Assembly: GCA_003576905.1 (NCBI GenBank)
Contig: QEVG01000022.1
Location: 1-64,000, forward strand
Reading direction: 5' to 3'
Source of the DNA: Planctomycetota bacterium
GTDB taxonomy: Bacteria; Planctomycetota; Phycisphaerae; UBA1845; UTPLA1
DNA length: 64,000 bases
Below, piece after piece: positions 23,904 to 32,996 of the stretch. The translations under genes and the position numbers were made by a program. The stretch's first letter is position 1, and each line of letters starts with the position of its first letter. The notes below the pieces were generated by a model, which was given only the letters and a program-made list of their open reading frames with translations, searched no databases and was not told where the DNA came from.

Positions 23904-26673
23904 GCCGGGCCGCACGGCGCTGACCGGCGCGGCGGTCGCGCTCGGCGTCGGCGTCGTCGTCTGGGTAACGTGCTGCTACGAATCCGTGCGCCAGGGCGTG
24001 ACGCGGGTCGTGCTGGAGTGGGTCGGTTCGGCGCACGTCATTGTCGAGCCGGTCGAGGGCGTCTGGGCCGTATTTTCGCAGGGACTCGAAGCGGAGATCG
24101 CGGCGCTTCCGGGCGTGGCGCACACGACGATCCGCACGCGGGAGTACGTGGACGCGCGGCCCGCGCCGAAGACGCCCCCGGCGCTGGGAAGCGAACCGAG
24201 CCGGTCGCGGCCGTACGAACGGATCGAAGTCTCGGGAGTCCTGCCCGAGAAGGAAACGGTTTTTCGCACGTACCGAATGGCCGCGGGGCGGTTCTTGAAT
24301 TCGGACGACGTGGATGCGCTGCTCATTGAGAAGCTGCTGGCCGAGGAGTTCGGCGCAGGTGTCGGTGACAGGATCGTGCTGCGTTCGCTGCGCGACCTGG
24401 AACACACGAAGACATTTACGATCGTGGGAATCGTTGACCGCCGGCGGGCGAGTGTGAACCAGGCGCCGATGACCTGGGCCCGGCTGGAGGACGTTCAGGC
24501 GCTCTCGGGACTTCCGGGCCGGATCAAGGGAATCGACGTGATGCTCGCCGACGCGGGCGTGCCGTCGATTCGCGCCGCGGCAGAACGCATCCGCGCGCTG
24601 ATCGACCGGCACAACGCGCGTCCGCGGAAGGACGATCACGAATCGGAGTCGTTGAATGTCAAGACGACGGAGACCCAGCACAAGAAACTCGGTGCGGCCC
24701 AGGGCCTGTTGCAGTTCATCATGCTGCTCCTGTCGTGCGTCGTGCTGTTGACGGCGTTTTTTATCATCCTCGCCTCGATGAGCATGGGCGTGACGGAGCG
24801 GATCGCCGAATTGGGACTGCTTCGCTGCGTGGGCGTGACGCGGGGGCAGGTGGCGGGGCTGGTGTTCCTCAGCACGCTGCCGCTGGGGTTGGCGGGAACG
24901 ATTGTCGGCGTGCCGCTCGGTGTCCTGCTCCAGTGGATCACCATCGAGAGCGCGCGCGACTACCTCGGCGACCTGGTCATCAACCGGTGGGGCGTCGCGC
25001 TGGCGGTGGCGGGCGGGCTGGGTACGACGTTGCTCGGAGCGGCGGTGCCGGCCGCGAGTGCCATGGCTATTTCACCCGTGGAGGCGGCGCGGGCGTCGGG
25101 GGGACATCGCTTTCTGCCGGGTGTCTGGCTTCTGGCGCTCGTCGGCGCGATTCTGCTGGGCGGGCACGAGTACGTTCAACGCGCAATCAGCCGTTCGGTC
25201 GAGGGGTCCTTCGGGACCGTGGCCGTTGGAAGCCTGCTGCTGCTTTACGGCGGCTGCGCGCTGATCGCGCCGGCGGTCGTCGTGTTGCTGGGGCGGCCGG
25301 CGGTGCGCGTCGCGGGGGGGGTTCTGCGGCTGCGGCCTCAGCTGCTCGGCGATGAGATTGATAAAGCGCCGTACCGATCGGCCGCGATCTGCTGCGGTCT
25401 GGCGGTCGGGCTGTCGCTTATCGTGGGGCTGATCGTCTGGGGCCAGTCGGTGAAAGAGGGCTGGCAGTTTCCGCGGGAGTTTCCGGATGCGATGCTTTAC
25501 AGCTACGCGCCGATTCCGCTCGAGGAGGTCCGCGCCCTGCGGGATACGCCGGGCATTACGGACTTCACGGTATGTGACGACTTCGGTTTTTCGCTGAGCA
25601 AGCCGAGCAAGCTGTCCATCTTCCGGTCGCTGTCGATGTTGGAACAGTCGTCGCGGTTTCTGGCGATCGAACCCGAGGAGGGGCTGCGAGCGGTAAAGCT
25701 GGCTTTCCTGGAAGGCGACGAGCGGGACGCGACGGAAAAGCTGAAGGCGGGGGGCCATGTGCTCATCACGCGCGAGTTTTCCCAGGCCCGGGACAAGCAT
25801 CTCGGCGACACGCTTGAGATTTGGGTGGGTGACAAGCAGGCGACATTCACGATTGCCGGGGTCGTCGGGTCTCCAGGCCTGGACATCGCCGTGAGTTTTT
25901 TCAACGCGACCGAGTATTTCCAGTTTTACGCGGTGGGAGCGATCTTCGGCACGCTGGACGACGCCGAGAGGCTCTTTGGCCGGCGGTATGGAAAGCTGAT
26001 GCTCTTTAACTTCCCGAAGGCGGCCACGCCCGGCGCCGACAAGGACGGAGCGGTCCTCGGATCGACGGATGGCTCGGCGGGATCCGCCGCGCGGCTGACG
26101 CCCGCGCAACCGGGCGAGCGGCAGACCTTTTCCCTCGGGCCGGGACCGATTCCCGAGACGGGTCCGCAGGAGGCCATTGTGAACCGGATGCTCAAGCGAC
26201 TGGGTTTTCCGCCGAAGGCGTTCGTCACGGCGCGGGAGCTGAAGACGCAGATCGACGAGAACATCAATCGCGTGACGCTGCTGCTCTCGGCGATACCGGC
26301 GGTCGGACTGCTGATTGCGGCGCTGGGGGTCGCGAACCTGATGGCGGCCAACGTCGCCAGCCGTACGCGGCAGATCGCGGTCCTTCGCGCCATCGGCGTG
26401 ACGCGGAGGCAGATGGCGCGGATCGTCATCGGCGAGGCGGTCGTGCTGGGGTTGATCGGTAGTGTCATTGGCGTGGCTCTCGGGATGCTCCTGGCGCGGG
26501 CGAGCAACGTGATGACGACGGCGCTATCGGGATTTGAGCCGGTCTTTGCGATCCACTGGACATTTGTCGCGGCGGGGGCGGGCCTGGCGACGCTGCTCTG
26601 TGTCATGGCGGCCTTGGCCCCTGCCGGACGAGCGAGCCGCACGCGAATCGTGGCGGCCCTGGCCGAGGGATAA
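23860..26673 (+). CDS. FtsX-fold ABC permease (second system)
   Basis: The 937-residue permease has an N-terminal helix (about 22-42), an exported MacB-like domain, and a first block of helices at about 285-440. A second block follows at about 450-540, then another exported domain and a C-terminal FtsX domain (about 825-935) containing SRTRQIAVLRAIGVTRRQM, a common cytoplasmic loop of this fold. It contains two FtsX units in one chain. ATG 23860 follows a GGGAGG-rich stretch and lies inside the ATPase gene, so translation is coupled. It precedes the ole genes by 70 bp; whether it serves that pathway is unknown. Confidence 0.87.
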   Translation: MRLWWQLATRNWRTKPGRTALTGAAVALGVGVVVWVTCCYESVRQGVTRVVLEWVGSAHVIVEPVEGVWAVFSQGLEAEIAALPGVAHTTIRTREYVDARPAPKTPPALGSEPSRSRPYERIEVSGVLPEKETVFRTYRMAAGRFLNSDDVDALLIEKLLAEEFGAGVGDRIVLRSLRDLEHTKTFTIVGIVDRRRASVNQAPMTWARLEDVQALSGLPGRIKGIDVMLADAGVPSIRAAAERIRALIDRHNARPRKDDHESESLNVKTTETQHKKLGAAQGLLQFIMLLLSCVVLLTAFFIILASMSMGVTERIAELGLLRCVGVTRGQVAGLVFLSTLPLGLAGTIVGVPLGVLLQWITIESARDYLGDLVINRWGVALAVAGGLGTTLLGAAVPAASAMAISPVEAARASGGHRFLPGVWLLALVGAILLGGHEYVQRAISRSVEGSFGTVAVGSLLLLYGGCALIAPAVVVLLGRPAVRVAGGVLRLRPQLLGDEIDKAPYRSAAICCGLAVGLSLIVGLIVWGQSVKEGWQFPREFPDAMLYSYAPIPLEEVRALRDTPGITDFTVCDDFGFSLSKPSKLSIFRSLSMLEQSSRFLAIEPEEGLRAVKLAFLEGDERDATEKLKAGGHVLITREFSQARDKHLGDTLEIWVGDKQATFTIAGVVGSPGLDIAVSFFNATEYFQFYAVGAIFGTLDDAERLFGRRYGKLMLFNFPKAATPGADKDGAVLGSTDGSAGSAARLTPAQPGERQTFSLGPGPIPETGPQEAIVNRMLKRLGFPPKAFVTARELKTQIDENINRVTLLLSAIPAVGLLIAALGVANLMAANVASRTRQIAVLRAIGVTRRQMARIVIGEAVVLGLIGSVIGVALGMLLARASNVMTTALSGFEPVFAIHWTFVAAGAGLATLLCVMAALAPAGRASRTRIVAALAEG

Positions 26674-26743
26674 CCGCGCCGGTGGACCTCTCGCCGTCGA
26701 TCGCTCGACTTCCCCGGCGGCTCCAGTTACCTTTCGCTCCCCC

Positions 26744-29356
26744 ATGCGGGACAAAAGCGCCTTTACGCATCTCTACCCGTTCGAGAGCCGATTCCTCGAC
26801 CGCAACGGCCTGCGCTATCACTATCTCGACGAGGGGTCGGGTCCGCCGGTGCTGATGGTTCACGGCAACCCGACGTGGTCGTTTTACTATCGGGCGCTCG
26901 TGAAAGCGCTGCGCGGCACGCATCGGTGCATCGTGCCCGACCATATCGGCTGCGGCCTTTCCGACAAGCCGGACGACACGAAGTACCGATACACGCTCGC
27001 CAACCGGGTCCACGATCTTGACGCGCTGCTTACGCATCTGGATATCACCGGGGACCTGACGCTCGTCGTGCATGACTGGGGCGGGATGATCGGACTGGCG
27101 GCGGCCCTGCGCCGGCCGGAGGCGGTGCGGCGGCTGGTGATCCTGAACACGGGGGCGTTTCTGCTTCCCGCAGGCAAGCGGCTGCCCCTGCGGCTCGGGC
27201 TGCTCCGCACGCCGAATCCGCTTGCGACGCTGGCGGTATGCGGGCTGAACGCCTTTGCCGGGGCGGCGACATGGATGGCGACGCGCAAGGGACTTTCGTC
27301 GGACGTGAAGGCCGGGCTGCTGGCACCGTATGACAACTGGGAGAATCGTCGCGCGACGCTGCGGTTTGTTCAGGATATCCCGCTTGGCCCGAAGCACCCG
27401 GCCTATGCGACGGCAAAATGGACCGATGAGAATCTGCACCGGCTGGCGGCGCTGCCGGCGCTGATCTGCTGGGGCGATGGCGATTTTGTGTTTGATCGCC
27501 ACTTCCTCGCGGAGTTTCGCCGGAGGTTTCCGCTGGCCGAGGTGCATACGTTTTCCGATGCGGGGCACTATGTCCTGGAGGACGCCGCAGATCGCGTGGT
27601 TCCCCTGGTCGAGGATTTTTTGCGGAGGCACCCCATCGGACGAGTGGCGGGCCGTGACCCATGCGGCCAGACGGGCGCGGGGAGCATCTCGAACGAGTCT
27701 ACATCCGGCGGAGTCGTGCTCAACGTCGCGGCGCACCTGCGCGACACGGCGGCGCGGCAGCCCGATACGCCCGCGATCGTGTGGGCGCGCCGTCGCGACG
27801 CCACGGGACGGGCCGATTACGCGCAGGTAACGTTTGGAGAGCTTGATCGCGAGACGGACGCAGTGGCACACGGGCTGTCGGGCATCGGCGTGACGCCCGG
27901 CATGCGGGTCATCGTCATGGTGCGACCGAGTCTCGAGTTTTTCGTGATTACGTTCGCGCTGTACAAGATCGGAGCGGTGCCGGTCCTGATCGACCCGGGA
28001 ATGGGCAAGCGCCGGATGGTCGCGTGTCTGCGCGAGGTAGACGCGCAGGCGTTTGTGGGCATTCCGCTCGCGCACCTGCTTCGCGTGGCGCATCGGCGGG
28101 CGTTTATGACGTGTCACATTCGCGTCACGGTCGGGGGCAGGTGGGGCTGGAGCGGCGCAACGCTCGATGAACTGCGCGCGGGCGTGCGGTCGCCGTTCGA
28201 TATCGCGCCGACGCGGCCGGAGGACCCGGCGGCGATCATCTTCACAACCGGCAGCACCGGCCCGCCCAAGGGAGTGTTGTTTCAGCACGGCGTGTTCGAC
28301 GCGCAGGTGCGGATTCTCCGCGAGCATTTTGGGATTCGACCCGGTGAGATCGACCTGCCCACGTTTCCGCTGTTTGCCCTGTTTGATCCGGCGCTCGGGA
28401 TGACGGCGGTGCTGCCGGAGATGGACCCGACGCGACCGGCACAGGTCGATCCGACGAAAATCATCGGGGCCATTCGCGACCGCGGCGTGACGCACATGTT
28501 TGGCTCGCCGGCGCTGCTCGATCGAGTCGGGCGATACGGAGAGGCGCATGGTGTCCTGCTGCCTACGCTTCGCCGGGTGATCTCCGCAGGCGCACCCGTG
28601 CCGCCGGTCACTTTGGAGCGATTCGCGAGAATGCTTCCCGATGAGGCGCGGATTCACACGCCCTACGGGGCGACGGAGGCGCTGCCCGTGGCGTCGATCG
28701 ACCATCGCGAGATACTCGGCGAGACGGCCGCGAAGACAGGACAGGGGGCGGGCACGTGCGTCGGGAGACCGGTGTCCGGTGCGACGGTGCAAATCATCGG
28801 GATCAGCGACGAACCGATCGAAACGTGGTCGGACGGGTTGATGAACCCGCGCGGGGAGGTGGGTGAGATCGTCGTGAGGGGGCCAATGGCGACGCGGCGG
28901 TACTGCACAGACGAGACGGCCAACCGGCTGGCAAAGATCCGCGACGGGGCGGACGTGTGGCACCGAATGGGCGATGTCGGCTACTTCGATGAACAGGGTC
29001 GGCTGTGGTTCTGCGGGCGAAAGGCGCATCGGGTCATCACCGCCGAGGGGGTGATGTTCACCGAGCCGGTGGAGGCCATCTTCAACAGGCACCCGCGCGT
29101 GTTTCGATCTGCGCTGGTCGGCGTCGGGCGTCCGCCGGATCAACAGCCCGTAATCTGCATTGAGCTTCAGCCTGGAGACAGTGGGGCAGGTGTCGAGCAG
29201 TTGACCCACGCGCTGCTCGCCGTTGCGGCGGCGCATCCGCACACGCGGACGATCCGGAAAGTGCTCATACACCCCGGGTTTCCGGTGGACATCCGGCACA
29301 ACTCAAAAATTTTCCGGGAAAAGCTCGCGCCCTGGGCCGAGGAGCGTCTTCGATGA
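26744..29356 (+). CDS. oleBC: OleB-OleC fusion: beta-lactone decarboxylase / beta-lactone synthetase
   Basis: The 870-residue protein joins two enzymes of long-chain olefin synthesis. Residues 1-300 are an alpha/beta hydrolase of the haloalkane-dehalogenase type: HGNPTW (40-45), nucleophile Asp111 in VVHDWGG, and His275 in DAGHYV. This matches OleB, which decarboxylates beta-lactones to cis-olefins. Residues about 325-870 are an acyl-AMP-forming domain with IFTTGSTGPPKGV (499-511) and PYGATEALP, matching OleC, which makes the beta-lactone from a 2-alkyl-3-hydroxyacid using ATP. OleBC fusions are known in some bacteria. OleD follows with an ATGA overlap; OleA is not in the window. Confidence 0.88.
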   Translation: MRDKSAFTHLYPFESRFLDRNGLRYHYLDEGSGPPVLMVHGNPTWSFYYRALVKALRGTHRCIVPDHIGCGLSDKPDDTKYRYTLANRVHDLDALLTHLDITGDLTLVVHDWGGMIGLAAALRRPEAVRRLVILNTGAFLLPAGKRLPLRLGLLRTPNPLATLAVCGLNAFAGAATWMATRKGLSSDVKAGLLAPYDNWENRRATLRFVQDIPLGPKHPAYATAKWTDENLHRLAALPALICWGDGDFVFDRHFLAEFRRRFPLAEVHTFSDAGHYVLEDAADRVVPLVEDFLRRHPIGRVAGRDPCGQTGAGSISNESTSGGVVLNVAAHLRDTAARQPDTPAIVWARRRDATGRADYAQVTFGELDRETDAVAHGLSGIGVTPGMRVIVMVRPSLEFFVITFALYKIGAVPVLIDPGMGKRRMVACLREVDAQAFVGIPLAHLLRVAHRRAFMTCHIRVTVGGRWGWSGATLDELRAGVRSPFDIAPTRPEDPAAIIFTTGSTGPPKGVLFQHGVFDAQVRILREHFGIRPGEIDLPTFPLFALFDPALGMTAVLPEMDPTRPAQVDPTKIIGAIRDRGVTHMFGSPALLDRVGRYGEAHGVLLPTLRRVISAGAPVPPVTLERFARMLPDEARIHTPYGATEALPVASIDHREILGETAAKTGQGAGTCVGRPVSGATVQIIGISDEPIETWSDGLMNPRGEVGEIVVRGPMATRRYCTDETANRLAKIRDGADVWHRMGDVGYFDEQGRLWFCGRKAHRVITAEGVMFTEPVEAIFNRHPRVFRSALVGVGRPPDQQPVICIELQPGDSGAGVEQLTHALLAVAAAHPHTRTIRKVLIHPGFPVDIRHNSKIFREKLAPWAEERLR

Positions 29357-30345
29357 GCGGAAGGCGGGTGCTGGTGACCGGCGGCGGCGGGTTTCTTGGC
29401 CGCCGCATCGTGGAGATGCTCGTGGAGCGCGGCGACGCGGTGCGGAGCTTTTCGCGCGGTGAATATCCCGAGCTGCGGGCGCTGGGCGTGGACGTGCGGC
29501 GCGGGGAGCTGGAGTCGGCCAGAGATGTTCGCCGGGCGTGCGAGGGGTACGAGGTCGTCTATCACGCCGCCGCGCTGCCGGGCATCTGGGGCGATTACCA
29601 GGAGTATCACCGGCCCAACGTGGTCGGGACACGAAACGTACTCGAAGCGTGCCGGGCGGCAGGTGCGCGGGCGCTGGTGTATACCAGTTCGCCGAGCGTC
29701 GTGTTCGACGGGCGCGACATGGAAGGGGTCGATGAATCCGCGCCGTACCCGGACCGCTACGAGGCGCATTATCCACGGACGAAGGCGATCGCCGAGCGGG
29801 AGGTACTGGAGGCGAACGGGCCGATGCTCGCGACGGTGTCTCTGCGGCCGCACCTGATCTGGGGGCCGAGGGACAATCATCTGGTGCCGCGCATTTTCGC
29901 GCGGGCTCACACGCTGCGGCGCATCGGCGGACTCAACAAGCTCGTCGATTCGACCTACATCGATAATGCGGCGGAAGCGCACGTGCTGGCAGGGGATTCA
30001 TTGAGGCCGGGGGCGCCGCATGCCGGGCGGGCGTACTTCATCAGCAATGGCGAGCCCCGACCAATCTGGGACCTGGTTAGCGGAATTCTGGCGGCGGGCG
30101 GATTGCCCCCGGTCACCCGGTCGGTGCCATATTCAGTGGCACTAACGGCGGCGGCGACGATGGAGGCGGGATGGCGGCTGCTGCGGATTCGGCGCGAGCC
30201 GAAGTTGACGCGCTTCCTGGTGCATGAGCTGACCACAGCGCACTGGTTCAATATCTCGGCGGCTCGGCGGGCGTTCGGGTATGTGCCGAGGGTGACGATT
30301 GAGGAGGGGCTTGCCCGGCTAAAGGAGTGGCTTAAGAAGAGCTGA
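29353..30345 (+). CDS. oleD: OleD, 2-alkyl-3-oxoalkanoate reductase
   Basis: A 330-residue short-chain dehydrogenase/epimerase-fold protein. The NAD(P)-binding GGGGFLG is at residues 10-16, the catalytic serine lies in YTSSPSV (110-116), and Tyr140/Lys144 form the YxxxK pair (YPRTK). It overlaps the oleBC stop by ATGA. In the ole pathway OleD reduces the beta-keto acid made by OleA to a 2-alkyl-3-hydroxyacid, the OleC substrate. On its own it could be called a sterol/NSDHL-like epimerase; the oleBC neighbour decides the call. Confidence 0.88.
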   Translation: MSGRRVLVTGGGGFLGRRIVEMLVERGDAVRSFSRGEYPELRALGVDVRRGELESARDVRRACEGYEVVYHAAALPGIWGDYQEYHRPNVVGTRNVLEACRAAGARALVYTSSPSVVFDGRDMEGVDESAPYPDRYEAHYPRTKAIAEREVLEANGPMLATVSLRPHLIWGPRDNHLVPRIFARAHTLRRIGGLNKLVDSTYIDNAAEAHVLAGDSLRPGAPHAGRAYFISNGEPRPIWDLVSGILAAGGLPPVTRSVPYSVALTAAATMEAGWRLLRIRREPKLTRFLVHELTTAHWFNISAARRAFGYVPRVTIEEGLARLKEWLKKS

Positions 30346-30684
30346 CAACGCGTAGCAAGTCGATTTAACCTTATGTCTTTTAGCAGGTTACGCCCTGATC
30401 ACCACACGCCCGAAGATCAGAAGTACGTGCGTGGGGTGGCCTGAATCCTCACCTCCGGGGGCGAAAACGTCCGAAAACTACAGTTGTCTGGCCGGGTTCG
30501 GGAACGGGAAACTGGTGATGTGCTTGTCTCGCCGTGACAAGTCGTACGGTCGAGCATAGGATTATGGGTCTAGCCGGAAACGGGCCGGCATAATGGTACA
30601 ACGTTTCACCTGGCGAGAATCGGGGATTGCGGCCCTTTGGGCGACGCCGATGGATTCCGCATGTTCGTATCGTATGGTGTTTCT
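30346..30684. other. Non-coding stretch with inverted repeats
   Basis: No convincing protein gene lies in this 339-bp gap after oleD. It holds several imperfect inverted repeats: CTGATC/GATCAG around 30396-30421, a CACCACACGC/GCGTGGGGTG pair (one mismatch) around 30400-30441, and GCCGG/CCGGC around 30574-30590. They might be terminator or regulatory structures, but none carries a T-run, and I find no tRNA-like cloverleaf. Confidence 0.3.
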
Positions 30685-30900
30685 ATGAGCATGAACGACA
30701 AGCTTACGTCTTTGAACCAGCGGATGGACGAACTGCGCCGCGAACTGAGCGACCTTGCGGCCGTCCGCCCGCACTCGGACAACGCCGCACTGGTGGACCT
30801 CGAAAACGCTCTGCTGCGCGAACTGGCGAAGGCAGAGGCCCAGGTTCGCCAGATCCAGAATTACATCGATCGCTGTTCGCCGGTCGGGGCCGCTGACTGA
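30685..30900 (+). CDS. Small coiled-coil protein, unknown
   Basis: From the ATG at 30685 the product is 71 residues: a heptad-like helix (LTSLNQRMDELRRELSDL), a short linker and a second amphipathic helix (LENALLRELAKAEAQVRQI). It reads as a soluble helical hairpin or coiled coil. I do not recognise the family. An in-frame start at 30637 would add 16 residues. The ribosome-binding site is weak and codon use is like that of the neighbours. Confidence 0.5.
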   Translation: MSMNDKLTSLNQRMDELRRELSDLAAVRPHSDNAALVDLENALLRELAKAEAQVRQIQNYIDRCSPVGAAD

Positions 30901-30997
30901 TCATTCCCGCCGTCTCACGGCCGGGCGCTGCACTTTTTCTCAAATGCGGCGAATATCCAACCACATCTGAAAGCACCTCGAAGGGCCTTCGTTTTCC

Positions 30998-31035
30998 GCA
31001 GGGTAATTCCCTGCGCGCGGGCATGCCCGTATAGT
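30998..31035 (+). promoter_or_regulatory. Two adjacent palindromes and a -10 element before the S9 peptidase gene
   Basis: GCAGGG-taatt-CCCTGC (30998-31014) is followed three bases later by the perfect 12-bp palindrome CGGGCATGCCCG (31018-31029), which directly abuts TATAGT (31030-31035), a good -10 hexamer. The transcript would start near 31042. The positions suit repressor binding, but no regulator gene is adjacent. Confidence 0.4.
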
Positions 31036-31082
31036 GACCGACCGGTCGCACGCTACAAATTGTTCTGATCTGGAGGTGCATC

Positions 31083-32996
31083 ATGAAGCAGTCGCCCATG
31101 ACCTGCGGGGCCCTCGCGCGAGTGCGCGCCCGCATACTCGTTCTCGCGATCGTGTCAGTTGCAGCGGCCGGCACGGTTGCCGTCGCCGAAGAGCCGTCGA
31201 TCCAGCAGTTTGTAGAGATCAAGTGGCCGCGGGCCGGACGGCTCGCGCCCGACGGCACGTTTTATTACATTCACAATCCCGACGGCCTGAACCAGCTCTA
31301 TGCGCGGCCGTCGGGGGGCACAGACGCCCGGAAGCTCACGGACTTCCCCGACGGTATCTCGTCCTATTCCCTTTCCCTGGACGGCAAGTGGATCGCGCTG
31401 ACCGCGGCGATCGGCGGAAACGAACAGACTGATATTTACCTGATGGACACGTCGACCGGGCGGACGCGGGCGCTGTTTGCGCACCCGGACGTCGTGTATG
31501 GGTCGGTCGCGTGGCGTCGTGATTCGCGCGGATTCGCTTTCAAGGCGAATGATCAGTCGCGTTCCGATTTTTACGTCTATACATTCGACCTGGATCGCAA
31601 CTCGACGCAGCGCGTGCTGGCCCAACCGGGTGATACCTCGCCGGCGGACTTTACGTCGGACGGCAAACGGCTGATGTGCGTTCGCATGATCTCGGCGACG
31701 CACACGGAGCTGTTCGAGGTGGACCTGGCATCGGGCACAACGCGGCAGGTAACGCCGCAGGGCGAGGCATGGGCGTTCGAGCCGGTCGGCTACCTGGCCG
31801 ATGACAAGACCTTCCTGGCCAACAGCGACTACCGCGGCGACAAGAACAACACGGTGGCGATCGAGTGCGCGTCGGGGAAGATCGAGCGGCTGTTCCCGGA
31901 CTGGGCCGGGTACGACACGGACTACGGCGTGTTGAGCGAAAAGCGCGACATGCTGGCCGTGTGCCTGAACGACGACGGCTATGGAAAGCTGAACGTGCTG
32001 ACGCTTCCGGATCGGAAGGCGCTCAAGCTGCCTTCGCTTCCTCGCGGCGTCATCGGGAGCGTGTCTTTCCAGGGTGGGCACATGCTCTACGCTGTGGACA
32101 ACGCGAACACGCCGGGCGTCATCTACAAATGGGCAACGACGTCGGCGGATGCCTCGCCGGTGGCTCTGACGGAAGCCGAGACGCAGGGCATCGACCTGGC
32201 GCGTTACCCGCTGCCCGAGCTGATCCGGTACAAGTCGTTCGACGGACTGGAAGTGCCGGCGTTTCTTTATCTCCCGCCGGGCTACAGCAAGGGGTCGAAG
32301 ATACCGTTCATTGTTACGTACCACGGCGGTCCGGAGGGGCAGTACCGGCCGAGCTTCAACTACCTGAACGCGTTCTTCCTGTCGCGCGGCTTCGGTATTC
32401 TTGCACCAAATGTGCGAGGGTCATCGGGATACGGCAAGAAGTATCTCGAGATGGACAATTACAAGAATCGCATGGCGAGCGTGAAGGACGGCATCGAGGC
32501 GGCGCGCTGGCTGGTCAGGGAAGGCTACAGCACGCCGCGGCAGATTGCCGCCTACGGGGGAAGTTACGGCGGGTTCATGGTCATGGCGACGATCACCGAG
32601 GCGCCGGACGCATTCGGCGCGGCGTGCAACATCGTCGGCATCTGCAACATGGAGACTTTTCTCGAACGCACGAAGGACTATCGCCGCAAGCTGCGCGAAG
32701 TGGAGTACGGTCCCCTTTCGGACGCCGAGTTCCTCAAGTCCATCTCTCCGATCTACAAGGTGGATCGAATCGCCTGTCCGCTCCTGATCGCGCACGGGGC
32801 CAATGACCCGCGCGTACCGCTGCACGAAGCCGAACAGCTTCACGCAAAAATGAAGGAACTGGGCAAGCCGGTGGAGATGCTCGTCTTTCCAGACGAGGGT
32901 CACGGGTTTGCAAAGGAACCCAACCGCATTACGTTTGCCGAGCGCGTTGCCGAATTCTTTACGCGAAATCTTACGAAGACACCCGGAAGGTCATAA
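31083..32996 (+). CDS. Exported S9-family prolyl oligopeptidase
   Basis: The 637-residue protein has an N-terminal signal peptide (hydrophobic core about 17-34), a WD/PD40-type beta-propeller (about 45-370) and a C-terminal alpha/beta hydrolase domain. The serine-peptidase triad is present: Ser494 in GGSYGGF, Asp575 in GANDPRVP and His607 in DEGHGF. HGGP (414-417) forms the oxyanion site. S9 enzymes cut short peptides, often as dipeptidyl- or acylaminoacyl-peptidases; the export signal points to peptide nutrition in the periplasm. A GGAGGTG Shine-Dalgarno precedes ATG 31083. Its stop overlaps the stop of the convergent protease gene. Confidence 0.92.
   Translation: MKQSPMTCGALARVRARILVLAIVSVAAAGTVAVAEEPSIQQFVEIKWPRAGRLAPDGTFYYIHNPDGLNQLYARPSGGTDARKLTDFPDGISSYSLSLDGKWIALTAAIGGNEQTDIYLMDTSTGRTRALFAHPDVVYGSVAWRRDSRGFAFKANDQSRSDFYVYTFDLDRNSTQRVLAQPGDTSPADFTSDGKRLMCVRMISATHTELFEVDLASGTTRQVTPQGEAWAFEPVGYLADDKTFLANSDYRGDKNNTVAIECASGKIERLFPDWAGYDTDYGVLSEKRDMLAVCLNDDGYGKLNVLTLPDRKALKLPSLPRGVIGSVSFQGGHMLYAVDNANTPGVIYKWATTSADASPVALTEAETQGIDLARYPLPELIRYKSFDGLEVPAFLYLPPGYSKGSKIPFIVTYHGGPEGQYRPSFNYLNAFFLSRGFGILAPNVRGSSGYGKKYLEMDNYKNRMASVKDGIEAARWLVREGYSTPRQIAAYGGSYGGFMVMATITEAPDAFGAACNIVGICNMETFLERTKDYRRKLREVEYGPLSDAEFLKSISPIYKVDRIACPLLIAHGANDPRVPLHEAEQLHAKMKELGKPVEMLVFPDEGHGFAKEPNRITFAERVAEFFTRNLTKTPGRS

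Noticed and set aside
26603-29299. Minus-strand frame of 898 codons opposite oleBC
   Set aside because: It is an antisense shadow; the plus strand encodes recognisable OleB and OleC domains.
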